Source: Guillardia theta CCMP2712
Taxonomy: Eukaryota > Cryptophyceae > Pyrenomonadales > Geminigeraceae
Assembly (NCBI RefSeq): GCF_000315625.1
Contig: NW_005434668.1
Coordinates: forward strand, 505,808-569,807
Direction: 5' to 3'
DNA length: 64,000 nucleotides
Part shown: positions 10,759 through 21,439 of the stretch, in pieces
How the letters are laid out: each line of letters starts with the position of its first letter
Numbering within the stretch: the stretch's first letter is position 1
Notes under the pieces: generated by a model
What the model saw: the letters and a program-made list of their open reading frames with translations, nothing else
The model's database searches: none
Told to the model about the DNA's origin: nothing
Made by a program: the position numbers and the translations under genes

Positions 10759-11872
10759 GTGAGGAGACAAGAGGAGAACGGGCAAGTGAGCAAGGATGGG
10801 GGCGATTGTGGTCTTTGTTGGAAACAGGAAGGACAAGGTAACACAAGGGAGTGAAGGAAGTGGGAGTAGCCGATAGCACGAGGAAGACTGGGCAGAGGAA
10901 GGAAGCGGGGGAGTTGGAGGAGAACTGGAATTAAGAGGATAGGGATAAAGATTTCAAGGAACAGCAGAGAACAGGGAGGTGAAGGATGAGGAGGAGGATC
11001 TAGGCAATTAGAAAGTTGCTAGTGTCGATCGAGAAGGGAGGCAATAGGGAGCAAGAAGGAAGGGAAGAGGGAGGGAGGGAGGAGGGTTGGGGGATGGGGA
11101 GAGGATGGAAGGAAATTGGATGTTGATTAAGTGGAGGATGATGATTGAGTGGAGATGAAATAGCAGCAGAGGAGGAGAGGAGTGGATGACGACGAGGATC
11201 GTGAGGATCAGGATCGAGCGAGTGTTGATCCAAGGCGGTACAAGGAAGAGTGGGCGTTGGAGCGGGAGGAGCGAGAGGAGCGGGAAGTCTAAGAGTCGGA
11301 ACAGGGGCAGGGGCAGGGGCAGGGGCAGGGGCAGGGGCAGGGGCAGGGGCAGGGGCAGGGGCAGNNNNNNNNNNNNNNNNNNNNNNNNNNNNNNNNNNNN
11401 NNNNNNNNNNNNNNNNNNNNNNNNNNNNNNNNNNNNNNNNNNNNNNNNNNNNNNNNNNNNNNNNGATTCAGATGCAGGGGCAGGGGCAGGGGCAGGGGCA
11501 GGGGCAGGGGCAGGGGCAGGGGCAGGGGCAGGGGCAGGGGACGTGGTAGAAGTTGTGGGTAGGAGGGAGGAGGAAGCAACTGGTCGAGAAACGGGATTTG
11601 ATCACCCCCCTCTAGATGAAATAGATAGGGACATAGGTAGGGTGGGGTAGTGAAAGTGGTCGGAGCGAGGGAGGCCGAAGGAGCGTGTAGTAGTTGAGGA
11701 GCGAGGAGAAGGAAGAGGCAGAGGCAGAGGAAGAGGAAGAGGAAGAGGCAGGGGCAGAGGAAGAGGAAGAGGTAGAGGCAGGGGAAGAGGAAGAGGAAGA
11801 GGAAGAGGAAGATCAACATCGAGAGCCAGAGGAGGAGGAAGAGGAGGGAGGAAAGGAGCTTCAGGCTTGACG
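10759..11872. repeat. Low-complexity purine-rich region with GGGGCA microsatellite and assembly gap
   Basis: No gene recognised. The purine-rich plus strand carries a GGGGCA hexamer array at about 11299-11540, interrupted by 100 N at 11365-11464, so its true length is unknown. A second AGAGGA/GGGGCAG-type tract spans about 11700-11815. Ser-Pro, Gly-Ala and Leu-Pro ORFs here are repeat translations. The region must also hold the promoters of TRM112 (minus) and the M16 protease (plus). Confidence 0.85.
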
Positions 11873-14800
11873 ATGCTCCGTCTCATCGCTTGCTTTTCTC
11901 TTTTCCTCTTGTCCTCTGGGTTTCAAGGAGTTTTCCATATGCAGAGCAGGAGCAGGAGTCTCCTCCTCTCCTGCCGCCCCTTCTACCTCAGAACTTCCCC
12001 TCGACGCGCTCACTCCAACTTGGCGAGCACCCGCATGCAACAAACGTCGGTCGGGGTAGGACCTTTGCCGACGGGATGGGGAGCAGAGCTGGGGCTGCAG
12101 GAGCAAGATCTTCTTCCTCAGCATCCTCGTCTGCTCACAGGCGCTCTCGACAACGGACTTCGTGAGTAGTGGGGAGAGGGGACAAGGAGGAGCGAAGGGG
12201 AGGAGAAATTTGTGTATTTGGAAAAGTTCTCAGAGATTACTCTGACTCTTGGTCAGGCTATTCGATCCTCGAGAATAGGAACCCAAAGAACAGATTCTAC
12301 GCCAACCTTGAAGTTCATTCCGGCAGTTTAGACGAGGACGACGAACAGCAGGTTGAGCATGCAAAGGAGGAGGAGCAGGAGGAGTAGGACAGTAGAGGAG
12401 GAACAGGAGGAGTAGGAGAGGGGAGGAAGAGTAGAAGAAGTGAGAAGGAGTAGGCGAGGAGAAACAAATAAAGAGTAGGATGAGATCGAAGGTGTGAGGA
12501 TGAAGAGAGCAACAGACAATAAGGAGTAGAGATGCGAAGATGCAAAATGCCACGAGCGAAAAAATCTGGAGGAGCAGGAGGAGCAGGGGAAGATAATGAG
12601 TGTGTGAATAGCTGATAGAACATATCAGGGGATCGCGCATTTCTTGGAGCATGTGCTCTTCTTAGGTACAGAGAAATACCCCAAGTCAGGAGACTTCAAA
12701 AAGGTTCGTTTACTCCTCCACCACCTCCTACCCATCCTCTTGCTCCCATCAGCTCGCTCCCAGTGATTGTTATCACCATCATCATCATCGTCTCCTCCTC
12801 CTCCTCCTCCTCCTCCTCCTCCTCCTCCTCCTCCTCCTCCTCGTATCATCGGCTCTTTTCATCGTGTAAATGCACGTTCCTTTCTCTTCCTCGCTCTCTT
12901 GTCTTCCTCCTCTGCTTCCTGCTCATCCTCTCCTTCAGGTCCTCTCTCGCCTCGGGATGAGCCAGCTGGCTGACGCCAACGCTTACACCGACTTTCGCTC
13001 CACCGTCTACACGCTCAGCGCACCAACTCGAGGAAGCGAGAAGAGGTCGGACGGAGAGAGGGAAGGGATGGGAGCGATGATAACGGAAGAGTTGCAGGCA
13101 CGCTTATGACATGGAGAAACTTTCTGGTGCAAGAAGAGACACATTGTTCCGTGCTGGTAATCTCCTCCTAACCCTCCTCCTCCTCTCTCGCCTCCTCCTG
13201 CTTCCTCTTGTCCCCAACCCCTTCCCTCCCCCACTCTCTCATCTCGCCCCTCTCTTCTCTCTCCTCCTTCCCCTCCGCTCTTCCCCTCCCTTTCAGATAT
13301 CAGGAGCAGCAGTTGAAGCTCCTCCTCCCCCTTCCTCGCTGTTTCTGTTCTAATTGCTGCTTGTACTTGTCTGGGACAGGGCTCGTCGAGTCTCCAGCTA
13401 CAATCAAGACACCTACGCAGCTGGAGGAGGAAGAGGGAGGGGAGGAGGAGGAGGAGAGAGGGAAGGGAGTTGAGGCTGCTGAGGACAACGTGGGGCTGGT
13501 GATCGACCTGCTGCATCAGATGACGTTCAAGGCTCTGATCCGGGAGGAGGACGTGGAGCGTGAGAGGAACGCTGTGCTCAACGAGATGCGAGACTCGAGC
13601 GACATCAGCGAGAGGATCGCGAGCAAGTTCTACCAGCAGCTCTTTGCTGAGACTCTCCTTCCCCGCCGCTTCCCCATCGGCAAGCTCGAGATCGTCCAGC
13701 GAGTCAACGCGGACGGTCTGCGGCGCTTCTACGAGCAGCACTACTTCCCTTCCAACATGCACCTCTTCCTCGTCGGCGACTTTGACGCCCACCGCGTCCT
13801 CCAGCACATCTCCTCCTCCTTCTCTGCCGAGCCGCCGGGCCCTCGCGCTCCTCCCTCGCACTCCCGCAGGGACTCGCTGGCGTGGGCAACGCCTCCTGGT
13901 CCGCTCCCTCTCTGGCCGTTGCGAGGGGCTCGGGTCGAGCATACCTTCGGCTCCCCCCCGTCGGTGCGGTATGAGCAGATCTCGCACTCGCAGGTGTCGT
14001 CGTTCTCGCTGACGCTGACGATGAAGGAGGAGCTGGAGAGCAACGTACTCGTGCGACATGTCTTCGAGGAGCTCGTGGACAGCCTCGTTGGCATGGCGCT
14101 GGAAGGGAGGTTCGAGGAGCTGCGCACCCGGGGAGGCGCCGCGGCGGTGGAGAGCGTTGACTGGATGTTCCTCAACTCAGCGCGTGAGGGGTGTGTGCTC
14201 AACTCGCTTGTGGTGACAAGCGAGGGGAGGAGCTGGAGGAGAGCTGCGCGGGTCTTCGCCAAGACCCTCCAGGAGCTGATCAGCTTCGGGCTCGTGCAGT
14301 CCGAGCTGGACCGCCTGCTGCGATCGCTGGTGAAGCAGTACAAGACGGACGTGGAACAGGAGGAGACGATGGAGTCTGACGAAGTGATGGAGGAGTTGAT
14401 GGAGTGCGTGGAGGCAGGGGACGCGTTCATGTCGGCGGGGCAGAAGTTCGAGCTGGTGAGGAGGATGGAGGAGGCAGTCACGCTGGAGCTCGTCAACCAC
14501 AGGGTCCAGCAGCTCTTCTCATTCGCTTCCCTTGCTGGCCGCAACTCAGAACTTTGCGCCTGGTTCGTGTGCGCGCCCAAGAGGGAGGGGCGAGCGCTGA
14601 AGGAGCTGAGCGAGGCGACGCTGCGGGAAGAGATGGAGAAGGCGACGGCGCGTCTTGAGCCCTACCGGGACGCGTCGGTCGTTCCCTCGTTCCTGTGCGA
14701 GGACGAGGAGATGGACGAGCGGATGCGGCGGCTGCAGCCATGCTTGGTGCCAGTGAGGTCGATGAGGACGGATGGGACGGAGAAGGAGGAGGGGACTGAG

Positions 14801-16243
14801 GTCCTGAGGGACCCGGGGACGGGGGTCAGGTTCATGGAGCTGAGCAACGGGATGCGAGTCACGGTGAAGGAGACGAGCTTCCAGAAGAAAGAGTTCGGCA
14901 TCGAGATCCGAGCGACGGGAGGGAGGGCGACGGAAGTGGCGGCGGGGATGAAGAAGGGTGCAGTGATGCTGGCGATCCAGGCACAGCTGAGGAGCGGGCT
15001 AGGGCAACACGACGAGGAGACAACAAGGAGGTACACGCAGCTGCACGCGATCGGGTTCGACGGCAGCTGCTCCATTGAGCAGTCCTCTTGCGAGATCGCC
15101 GCCTCCTCCTCCGAGCCCAACGCCCTCCGCCGAGGCCTCGAGGTCGCCCACTTGCTGCTGCGGGACTTCGCGGGGGAGGATCGGGCGCTGAGGAGGGCGA
15201 GGAGGGAGCTGAAGCTGCGCTGGGAGGCGATGGAGGAGGACATGGAGGTCCTTGTGGCTCGCACCATGATGCAGCTCCTCGTCGACCCTTCCGTTGATGC
15301 CTACGACTCCCTCAGCCTCCTCGTCTCTCCTGCCGACGCCGCCGCCCTCTCCCTCCACGACCTCCGCGAGGCCTTCCTGCTCGAGTTCGACCCCAGCAAC
15401 CTCGAGGTCGTGCTCACCGGCGACTTTCCTTCTGAGACTCTGCTGGACGACGTGCTGCGCTACCTCGGAACCCTCGAGACCCGAGCGCACAAGCTCCCTG
15501 CCCAGCAGGAGCTCAGCAAGTTCTCCTCCCCTCCTGGTGTCCTCCGGCCGCGAACCGCTCAAGTGCAGATCCCCGACGACTCACAGAGGACGTTCGTGTG
15601 CCTGGGCTTCCGCTCCCTCAACAGGTGGGGCTACAGCGCTTACGAGGAGGGGGAGGAGGGGATGGGGAGGAAGGACAGGTGGGAGGAGCACGGAGCGATG
15701 CACGCGAGTCGTTGTTTGAATCTGGTGGTGGACATGCTGAACAACCGGCTCTACGAGGAGATCCGCGAGAAGCACGGGCTCGTCTACTCCGTCAGCCTTA
15801 GCTGGGAGCCCTTCCTCCACCACCCCTACGGCCTCCTCACCGTCTCCCTCTCGCCCTTCCCCGACAGGATGGAGGAGGCGATCGAGCGCGTGCTGGGGGT
15901 GCTGGAGAAGTTCGTGGCCGAGGGCTTCAGCCGGGAAGAGCTGGAAGCGTCGCGGGGCCCGACGGTCAAGGAGGTGGAGGAGAATCTGAGGACCAACGAC
16001 TACTGGACGAGCCTCGTCGTTGGCATCCAGTCGCGCGGGGCCCTACCCAAGTCCTGCCGCTCCATCCAGCACATCGCCGACAGGTATCAAAGTCTGACGG
16101 AGGAGGAGGTGCTGGAGGTGGGAAGGCGAGCGCTGCGAGGGCTCAGGGAGCAGCTGGTCGTGGTCAAGGGCCTCAGCGATCCAAGCTTCTCCTCCGTCTC
16201 CGTCTTCCTCGAAAACGAGGACGCGAATGAAGGGCCCCGTTGA
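11873..16243 (+). CDS. SPP: Stromal processing peptidase-like M16 metalloprotease with bipartite plastid leader
   Basis: Stromal processing peptidase removes transit peptides from imported plastid proteins. Exons 11873-12161, 12257-12351, 12629-12703, 12939-13045, 13098-13156 and 13380-16243 join in phase to about 1162 residues, close to plant SPP. Visible in order: HPRLLTGALDNGLRY, RFYANLEVHSGSLDEDDEQQ, the inverted zinc motif HFLEH at about residues 132-136, ANAYTDFRSTVY, and VERERNAVLNEM with RRFPIGKLEIV. The large last exon holds the remaining M16 domains, including a C-terminal copy with LNNRLYEEIREKHGLVYSVS. The N-terminus is a signal peptide (LIACFSLFLLSSGF) followed by an Arg/Ser-rich transit-like segment. 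A Phe lies at the expected cleavage site, as in complex red plastids. There is no LRGG motif. Family assignment is strong; plastid targeting is inferred. Confidence 0.92.
12790..12842. repeat. CTC trinucleotide repeat in an intron
   Basis: About 17 tandem ctc units within the intron 12704-12938 of the M16 protease gene; Ser, Pro and Gly homopolymer ORFs across it are artefacts. Confidence 0.9.
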
Positions 16244-16308
16244 ATCTTGGCGTGCTCCTGTGCCGCTTGCACATGCTTCCTTGCCCCGTCTCCTGCCCCT
16301 GCCCTCTA

Positions 16309-17478
16309 TCAATCCTCCCTCGCCTCCAGCATGTCAAGTCGTCTCCTCAGCTCCTCCATCTCCAGCCTGTGAGCCTCCGCCTGGGTCGCGACCTGCATGG
16401 GGTCAGCGGAGGGCGAAAGATAGGAGGAGGGGGGACGCTTCACCGTCTTCCTCAACATTTCTTCGCGCTCCTGCATCTCCCGCTCCCTCTTGATGGAGGC
16501 AGCAAGCGCCCGGCTCTTGAAGTCGAGCTGCTTCTTCAGCTTCGTCCTCTCGTCCTCCAGCTCTCTGATCCGCTCCTCAAGCTCAGCCACCGCCTGCCTG
16601 CCTCCCTCCGGTGCCTCCCCGTCCGGCACCTGGGCAACCATCGCGGCATGTTGAGGCGAAGCATCATGGGCAACAAGACGAGGAGGAGCAAACTCCTCGT
16701 GATGCGACACTGCGAGCAGAAAAGAAACGTCGGCATGCGCCCCATTCAACCATGACGCCCCGCCCTGCATGCTGTGATCCTCCACAAGTTCCTGCAGCCA
16801 AGGGTCCAGCAGCTCTGTCCCACTGTTGGCATCAAACACGCGCTGGGCTGGAGGGCGGAGCCTGAGCGCGGTGGTGGCCAAGGCCAGCAGCTCACCGCGG
16901 GTGGTGGGGAGGACGATGGTCTTGTGCTGGGAGGCAGAGCGAGGCAAGGACCCGACGGAGTAGACGACAGCCTTCTTACCTGCGACATGGCCGAGGCAGC
17001 GAGGAAGGGACGGCGAATGCTTCGCCTCCATCCTCTCTCTCTCCTCCCTTGTCAAGGGCCTCTCCTCGGATGGGCGCGCCTGCAGTTTCCTCTTCTTGTC
17101 GCTCTCCGAGTGGATGGAGGAATGCTGGTGAGCTCGAGAAGTTTCGCGTGGAGGGTCGGAGGTCAGGGGCTGGTCCAACGCGAGCTGTTTCTTCATCTGC
17201 TGAGCCAACAACGATCGATGGTTCCTTGCCCCTTCGTCTCCTCCCCCTCGCTCCTCCCCCGTCACGTCGTGAGGCCGTAAACGCGGCGTCTTGCTCTCAT
17301 GGTCATACTTACCACTCCTGTGATCTTCCTCGGTCTCTGCCTGCACTCCCTGCTCCTCCTCGCCTTGTTCTCTCTCCTCATCCTGATCAACTTGTCCTTC
17401 TCGTCCTCGTCGACCCTCTCGTGATGCATGCAGTCGCTGCCTTAGCTCATGGATCCGCTGCTTCTTCTGCGTGTCCAT
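16309..17478 (-). CDS. Coiled-coil protein with a possible KHA/doublecortin-like beta-grasp segment
   Basis: A single open frame of about 389 residues starting at the ATG at 17478. The N-terminal third is charged and disordered (DTQKKQRIHELRQRL onward). A central segment, TIVLPTTRGELLALATTALRL then RVFDANSGTELLD, has the spacing of a KHA or doublecortin-type ubiquitin-like fold. The C-terminus is a strong coiled coil with two helices, AVAELEERIRELEDERTKLK and AHRLEMEELRRRLDMLE. A GTAAGA inside the frame near 16980 could be a splice donor, but the matching acceptor breaks frame, so I read it as exonic. It converges with the M16 protease, stops 65 bp apart. Function unknown, perhaps cytoskeletal. 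Confidence 0.65.
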   Translation of the reverse strand: MDTQKKQRIHELRQRLHASREGRRGREGQVDQDEEREQGEEEQGVQAETEEDHRSGKYDHESKTPRLRPHDVTGEERGGGDEGARNHRSLLAQQMKKQLALDQPLTSDPPRETSRAHQHSSIHSESDKKRKLQARPSEERPLTREERERMEAKHSPSLPRCLGHVAGKKAVVYSVGSLPRSASQHKTIVLPTTRGELLALATTALRLRPPAQRVFDANSGTELLDPWLQELVEDHSMQGGASWLNGAHADVSFLLAVSHHEEFAPPRLVAHDASPQHAAMVAQVPDGEAPEGGRQAVAELEERIRELEDERTKLKKQLDFKSRALAASIKREREMQEREEMLRKTVKRPPSSYLSPSADPMQVATQAEAHRLEMEELRRRLDMLEARED

Positions 17479-17499
17479 TCCGACAGCAGCAGGTAACAC

Positions 17500-18230
17500 C
17501 TACCCAACGACGAACCTGCAAGCGCTAGTGTCACTTAAGAGGTTTGGCCCGGGGCGCCACCTTATTGCTCTTCCCGTCACCCTAGATCCTGGTGCCCCCT
17601 CCCCTCCCCTCCCCTCTCCTCCTCCCTCTCCCTCAAACGGTTCAACGGTTCAGTTTCAGCCTCCTGCTCTTTTCGCAACTGACTGTGTTCCCAGTCCTTC
17701 CCCCTCCCGCCCTCCTCCCTGCTCTCCTTCCGCCGGGGAGTCTCTCAGCCTGTGACCTCCCGGAGTCCCGTTCAGGCTCCTCCCCGGGAGGACCTCTTTC
17801 CTGCCCTCCCCTTCGCCCTCCTTCCTGCGCTCCTTCCCGGGCCCAGGCTCCTTCCCTCTCTCTTCCCCGCCCTCCTCCCTCTCCGCATGGCCCCCCTGGC
17901 CTGGCTAGTCAAAAGATTCCTCGCAATTCTTTAGTCAACAATATCAATCAGTCAATCCAAAAAGAAAGTTGACCCCGCCTCCCCGCACATGTCCTGCCGC
18001 CATGCTGCCCCTCGCCCTTGAGCGAGGTCTACTGGTCTCCATCCGTCATCGAGGAGGAGCAGGAGGAACATGATAGCAGCTGCAGGACGAGCAGGGAAGG
18101 AGATGCAAGGAAGGGGATGCAAGGAAACGGGAGCAAAGGATCATGGGTGTAAGAGTTTGTGTCACAACGTTGACCTAGACATGAATTTATTGCCTTCCTT
18201 GATTGAGATTGAACACTAGCTGCCCGCGCC
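17500..18230. other. Pyrimidine-rich intergenic region
   Basis: No gene recognised. The plus strand is dominated by ccctcc/cctcct from about 17580 to 17900; the rest up to 18230 shows no strong feature. It lies between two divergent genes, so promoters for both are expected. Confidence 0.6.
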
Positions 18231-19976
18231 ATGTCCGGGCGAGCTGGAGGGAAGGAGGGAGGAAAAGGAAAGGGAGCGACAGCAAAGGCAGGGAGGAAGT
18301 TGGACAAAGACAGTGAAGTAAAGAAGGGAACGATGAAAGAGGTCAACAGTCGCACCGCCAAGGTTGAGAACCCAACGGCTTCGAAGGAGGTCGAGAGGTA
18401 CAAGAAACCCTCAATGGCGCCGACGAAGAATGCAGCGACCTCCAAGGCCAAAGGAGGGGAGAACAAACCAGAAGTATGGGAGAACGCAGCAGAAGCTCAA
18501 CACGTAGAGGAACAGCAGGCGATTGTGGAGTCTGCTCCCGCTGATTCTGAGGTCGCTTGCACGAAGACAAGGAGGATGGGACGAGACCTCTTGATGGAGG
18601 AGGAGACAGAAGTGTCGCCCACCAGGATCACCATCAAACTGATCGCGCTGAGGTGCATCGGTGAAGATAGGATCGCAGCGATGAAGCCGGACGAGCTTGC
18701 TGAGGCGGTCTGTGGACGTTGGTGGCACTTGGGTCTAGTGATGTGGGTGGGAGCAGGTGCTGAAGCTGACTCACATCAGACTAGAAGCAGAAAACATCGC
18801 CCAGATCGAGAACCTGGAGGTGGGAGGGCTGACCTGGAGGAGATCTCGTTATCCTGATCGAGCTACAGGCCCTGGGCAGGGTGACCCACCTCTACCTGCA
18901 GGAGAATCGGATAACCAAGATCGAGCACCTCGAAAGTCTGCATGTACTTCGTTGACCGTGATTCTTTGACAAGTTTGGAATGTTGATGCTGGTTTGCTTT
19001 CAGCACCTCCAGCTGCTGTCCCTTGCCTCAAATGACATCATGGACATCGAGAACCTAACATGCCTGCGGAGCCTGAAGGTTGTTGAACTTGCTGCTGCAC
19101 TCTTTGCGAGCTCACCTGCCTCCAGGCTCTTGACATCGGTTACAACCTCTTGGACGAAGTTCCACCCGGAGAGCTTCCCAGCAGTCTGCTGTTCCTGACA
19201 ACAGATGGAAATCCTCTGCGAAAGATGGTTGTCAGAGCAGTGCCAACTACGTGAGACACTGAAAATTTGACCAGGACGACGGCGCATGGGGTCGGGTCTA
19301 CAAGTCCCTACCAAACTTGAGACAGCATGACTGCAAGGATGTTGTCGTCGATGAGGACACAGACGAAGGCGACGGCGAGAGTGCGGAGGAGGAGGAGGAG
19401 GAGGAGGAAGTCGGCGCAGGTGCTGACGGCGGCTCACCGTCGGCAGCTGCAGGGCGTGAGGATAGTGAAGGTTAGGAGCTGTTGGATCTCCTGCAGGGCG
19501 AGTTTGATAGTGACTAGACTGCCCTCAGGCGCTTCAATGCGAGATTTTGACCATTTCGACCGAGACTTCGTGGCCCAAATCAAAGACTTCGAGTACCAGC
19601 GGTATCAAGCACGTCGATTTCATTTCAACGTGATCGTGCGTTGCAGCATTCAGCAAGCACAAATGTTCTTCGAAATGTCGATGGAGGGGCTGCGTGAGCG
19701 ACGTCGGAGGATGATGGAGGTAAAAGTGTCGGGTGCACTTTAGATGCTGAGGGTACTGGCAGAGACAAAGAGCAGCATTACAACAGGACCGCATGAATCA
19801 AGAAGCCCTGTAAGAATGCCTGCTGCCCTCCTTCGCTCTTTGTGTCAATATTCGCCTGGTCTTGAAACTCACGACTGCTTACCAACAGCTACCTACAACT
19901 TCGACAATCAATAGCCGACACACAGGACAAGTTGGACAAGGAAGGAGAAGGTCGGCAAGTGCGCCCAGATACTTGA
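18231..19976 (+). CDS. LRRC46-like leucine-rich-repeat protein
   Basis: Exons 18231-18707, 18757-18819, 18869-18943, 19004-19078, 19126-19227 and 19275-19470 join in phase, as do 19529-19719, 19763-19809 and 19889-19976. After a Lys-rich N-terminus comes TRITIKLIALRC, then SDS22-type repeats: LTHIRLEAENIAQIENLE, VTHLYLQENRITKIEHLE, LQLLSLASNDIMDIENL and LDIGYNLLDEVPPGELPSSL. This order and the following GNPL...WGRVYKSLPNL match LRRC46, a cilium-associated family. The C-terminus is acidic, then coiled coil (GLRERRRRMMERQRAALQQD, YLQLRQSIADTQDKLDKE). A 45-nt in-frame segment starting near 19593 may be an additional intron. LRR class is certain; the LRRC46 name is a good but unverified match. 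Confidence 0.85.
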
Positions 19977-20044
19977 TCTGTGTGGGAATGCAATACATTC
20001 ATTATCAGCACAGCGAGAAGATCAGGCAGGACACAACAACGACT

Positions 20045-21148
20045 CTAGTATCCTCGTCCTGTGTGATCGTGCTGCCACCAGCTATCCTTTGCGGAGCCTG
20101 CCGTCCACCAGTCGCCCTTCCCTTTGATGTCCTTTGCTGGATCGTGAACATTGAGGGCATCCGTAGCCTCCTTGGAGTACTCCTTGAAGTAGCGCTGAGC
20201 AGGACCCTCCAGCTCGCTTCCACTTCCCTGCCGCCACTTCAGCGTTGGATCGTAAACAGCTCCCCAGCGCTCCACAGGCGAAGTCGGCACAGTGGGTCTG
20301 GCTGGTCGCCTCTGCTGCTTGCTGCCGGCGGCAGGAGCTGCCTTCTTGCCAGGAGCAGCTTTCTTGTTGTCAGGTTTGACGGCACTCAGCGACTGAACTC
20401 CAGCCTTCTTTGATGGAGAGATTCCGTTCAAAGTGTCGAGCACGGAGTCAACATCAGCCGTGCCAGAGAGTTTGCGATTCTCAGTGATGTCCTTCTGAAA
20501 GTTCTCCTCGAGCTTTCCTTGCGCGGTTTGCTCATTCAGTGCAGCTTTCATCTGGCCGTGAGCGATGCGCATTCCACGAGCACGACGGTCGACCGATCCC
20601 TTGATCTTGGCCAGGCTGTTGAGCTCAGCATTGAGCGTCTTTTGTAGCTCAGCAGTTTCGCGAGGAAATGCCCTGCGCTCCGCAGGAGGAAGCTGAGCCT
20701 CAAGCGCAGCAATGGTCTGACTTGCCTTGCCCACAAAGTCGCTCAGCTTTGAGCGTCCACGGGGGAGTTGCGCGAGGGAGCCTGTCCGAGCTTGCTTGTG
20801 AGCCTGAGGCTTAGAAATCAAGGCGTTGGCCTCGGAATATTTCTCGATGGACTGGAGGCCCTTCTCCGTTCTAGAATACAAATCGCTCAGCTCAGCCTCT
20901 TCCTTGGGAAAGGCACGAGCCACGAGGCCCCGGGGCGCCTCAGCTTGAAGGACGTCAACCTGTTTCTCTGCAGATCTCAATAGGGAGCCAAGGTTTGTCT
21001 CCGACCTCCTGGTCGAAAGGAGCGAAGTTGCACGGTGATGAGGCGAGATGAAGGTGAGAGTTACAAGGGAAGCGATACAGGCAAGCGCTCCCAGCTTCAT
21101 TGCCGTCCTCCTCCCCTGCACTCCTCCTCGAACCGCCGCCATGCCCAT
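20045..21148 (-). CDS. Signal-anchored unknown protein with internal coiled-coil duplication
   Basis: An intronless frame of about 367 residues starting at the ATG at 21148; a second ATG at 21100 starts directly at the hydrophobic segment MKLGALACIASLVTLTF. Two related blocks occur: RAFPKEEAELSDLYSRTEKG and RAFPRETAELQKTLNAELNS, each after a Pro-rich or Ala-rich turn. A Lys/Pro/Ala-rich linker (KKAAPGKKAAPAAG) leads to a Trp-rich tail with VERWGAVYDPTLKWRQGSG and DWWTAGSAKDSWWQHD. I do not recognise the family. The N-terminus could be a signal anchor or part of a bipartite plastid leader; it has no LRGG. Confidence 0.75.
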   Translation of the reverse strand: MGMAAVRGGVQGRRTAMKLGALACIASLVTLTFISPHHRATSLLSTRRSETNLGSLLRSAEKQVDVLQAEAPRGLVARAFPKEEAELSDLYSRTEKGLQSIEKYSEANALISKPQAHKQARTGSLAQLPRGRSKLSDFVGKASQTIAALEAQLPPAERRAFPRETAELQKTLNAELNSLAKIKGSVDRRARGMRIAHGQMKAALNEQTAQGKLEENFQKDITENRKLSGTADVDSVLDTLNGISPSKKAGVQSLSAVKPDNKKAAPGKKAAPAAGSKQQRRPARPTVPTSPVERWGAVYDPTLKWRQGSGSELEGPAQRYFKEYSKEATDALNVHDPAKDIKGKGDWWTAGSAKDSWWQHDHTGRGY

Positions 21149-21193
21149 GACTCTTCGCAGAACAACGGTCTGGCTCAACTCCGTTACATATGT

Positions 21194-21238
21194 AACGCCT
21201 TTGTAACTGTCATTGAACAGTTACAAAGGCGTTTTTTT
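21194..21238 (+). other. Perfect 17-bp hairpin followed by seven T
   Basis: The arms 21194-21210 and 21217-21233 are perfect reverse complements around a six-base loop (cattga), and the T run covers 21232-21238. It sits about 45 bp upstream of the minus-strand start at 21148. The adjacent sequence repeats gttaca/tgtaac several times. It looks like a bacterial-style terminator but lies in eukaryotic upstream DNA; a small mobile-element end or a protein-binding palindrome is more likely. Confidence 0.8.
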
Positions 21239-21439
21239 CCTCTTGCGGACATGTCAGCCGTTTCATTGACCGTTACATTCCTTTTGACGAACCCGGGGTT
21301 CCGGGGTTCTCCTTTCAAACTTACAACAAGAAAAAAAATGAAACGAAAAGAGGTCATTTCAGTTACACTAATGGGTCGTAGAAAAAAAGTTTGCGAAACT
21401 ATGATGTTCCTCAAGGAGCTCCGAGTGGACGGTACTTCT

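Noticed and set aside
11186..11819. Gly-Gln-, Gly-Ala- and Cys-Pro-repeat ORFs
   Set aside because: Translation of the GGGGCA microsatellite around an N gap; no independent coding signal.
13007..14059. Long antisense ORF of about 350 residues opposite the M16 protease
   Set aside because: A shadow of the high-GC3 coding strand; it has no family motifs, while the sense strand has clear M16 motifs.
15598..15801. RLRGG-containing ORF in another frame of the M16 gene
   Set aside because: An alternative-frame shadow without signal peptide; not counted as an LRGG leader.
16920..16990. Intron with GTAAGA donor in the coiled-coil gene
   Set aside because: The only nearby acceptor changes the reading frame and would destroy the following beta-grasp-like segment.
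21084..21148. VRGG near the N-terminus of the unknown protein at 20045-21148
   Set aside because: It lies before the hydrophobic segment and lacks the Leu; it does not fit the LRGG leader pattern.
21194..21238. Rho-independent terminator / bacterial insertion
   Set aside because: The hairpin plus T run looks like one, but flanking genes are intron-rich and eukaryotic and no bacterial ORF adjoins it.
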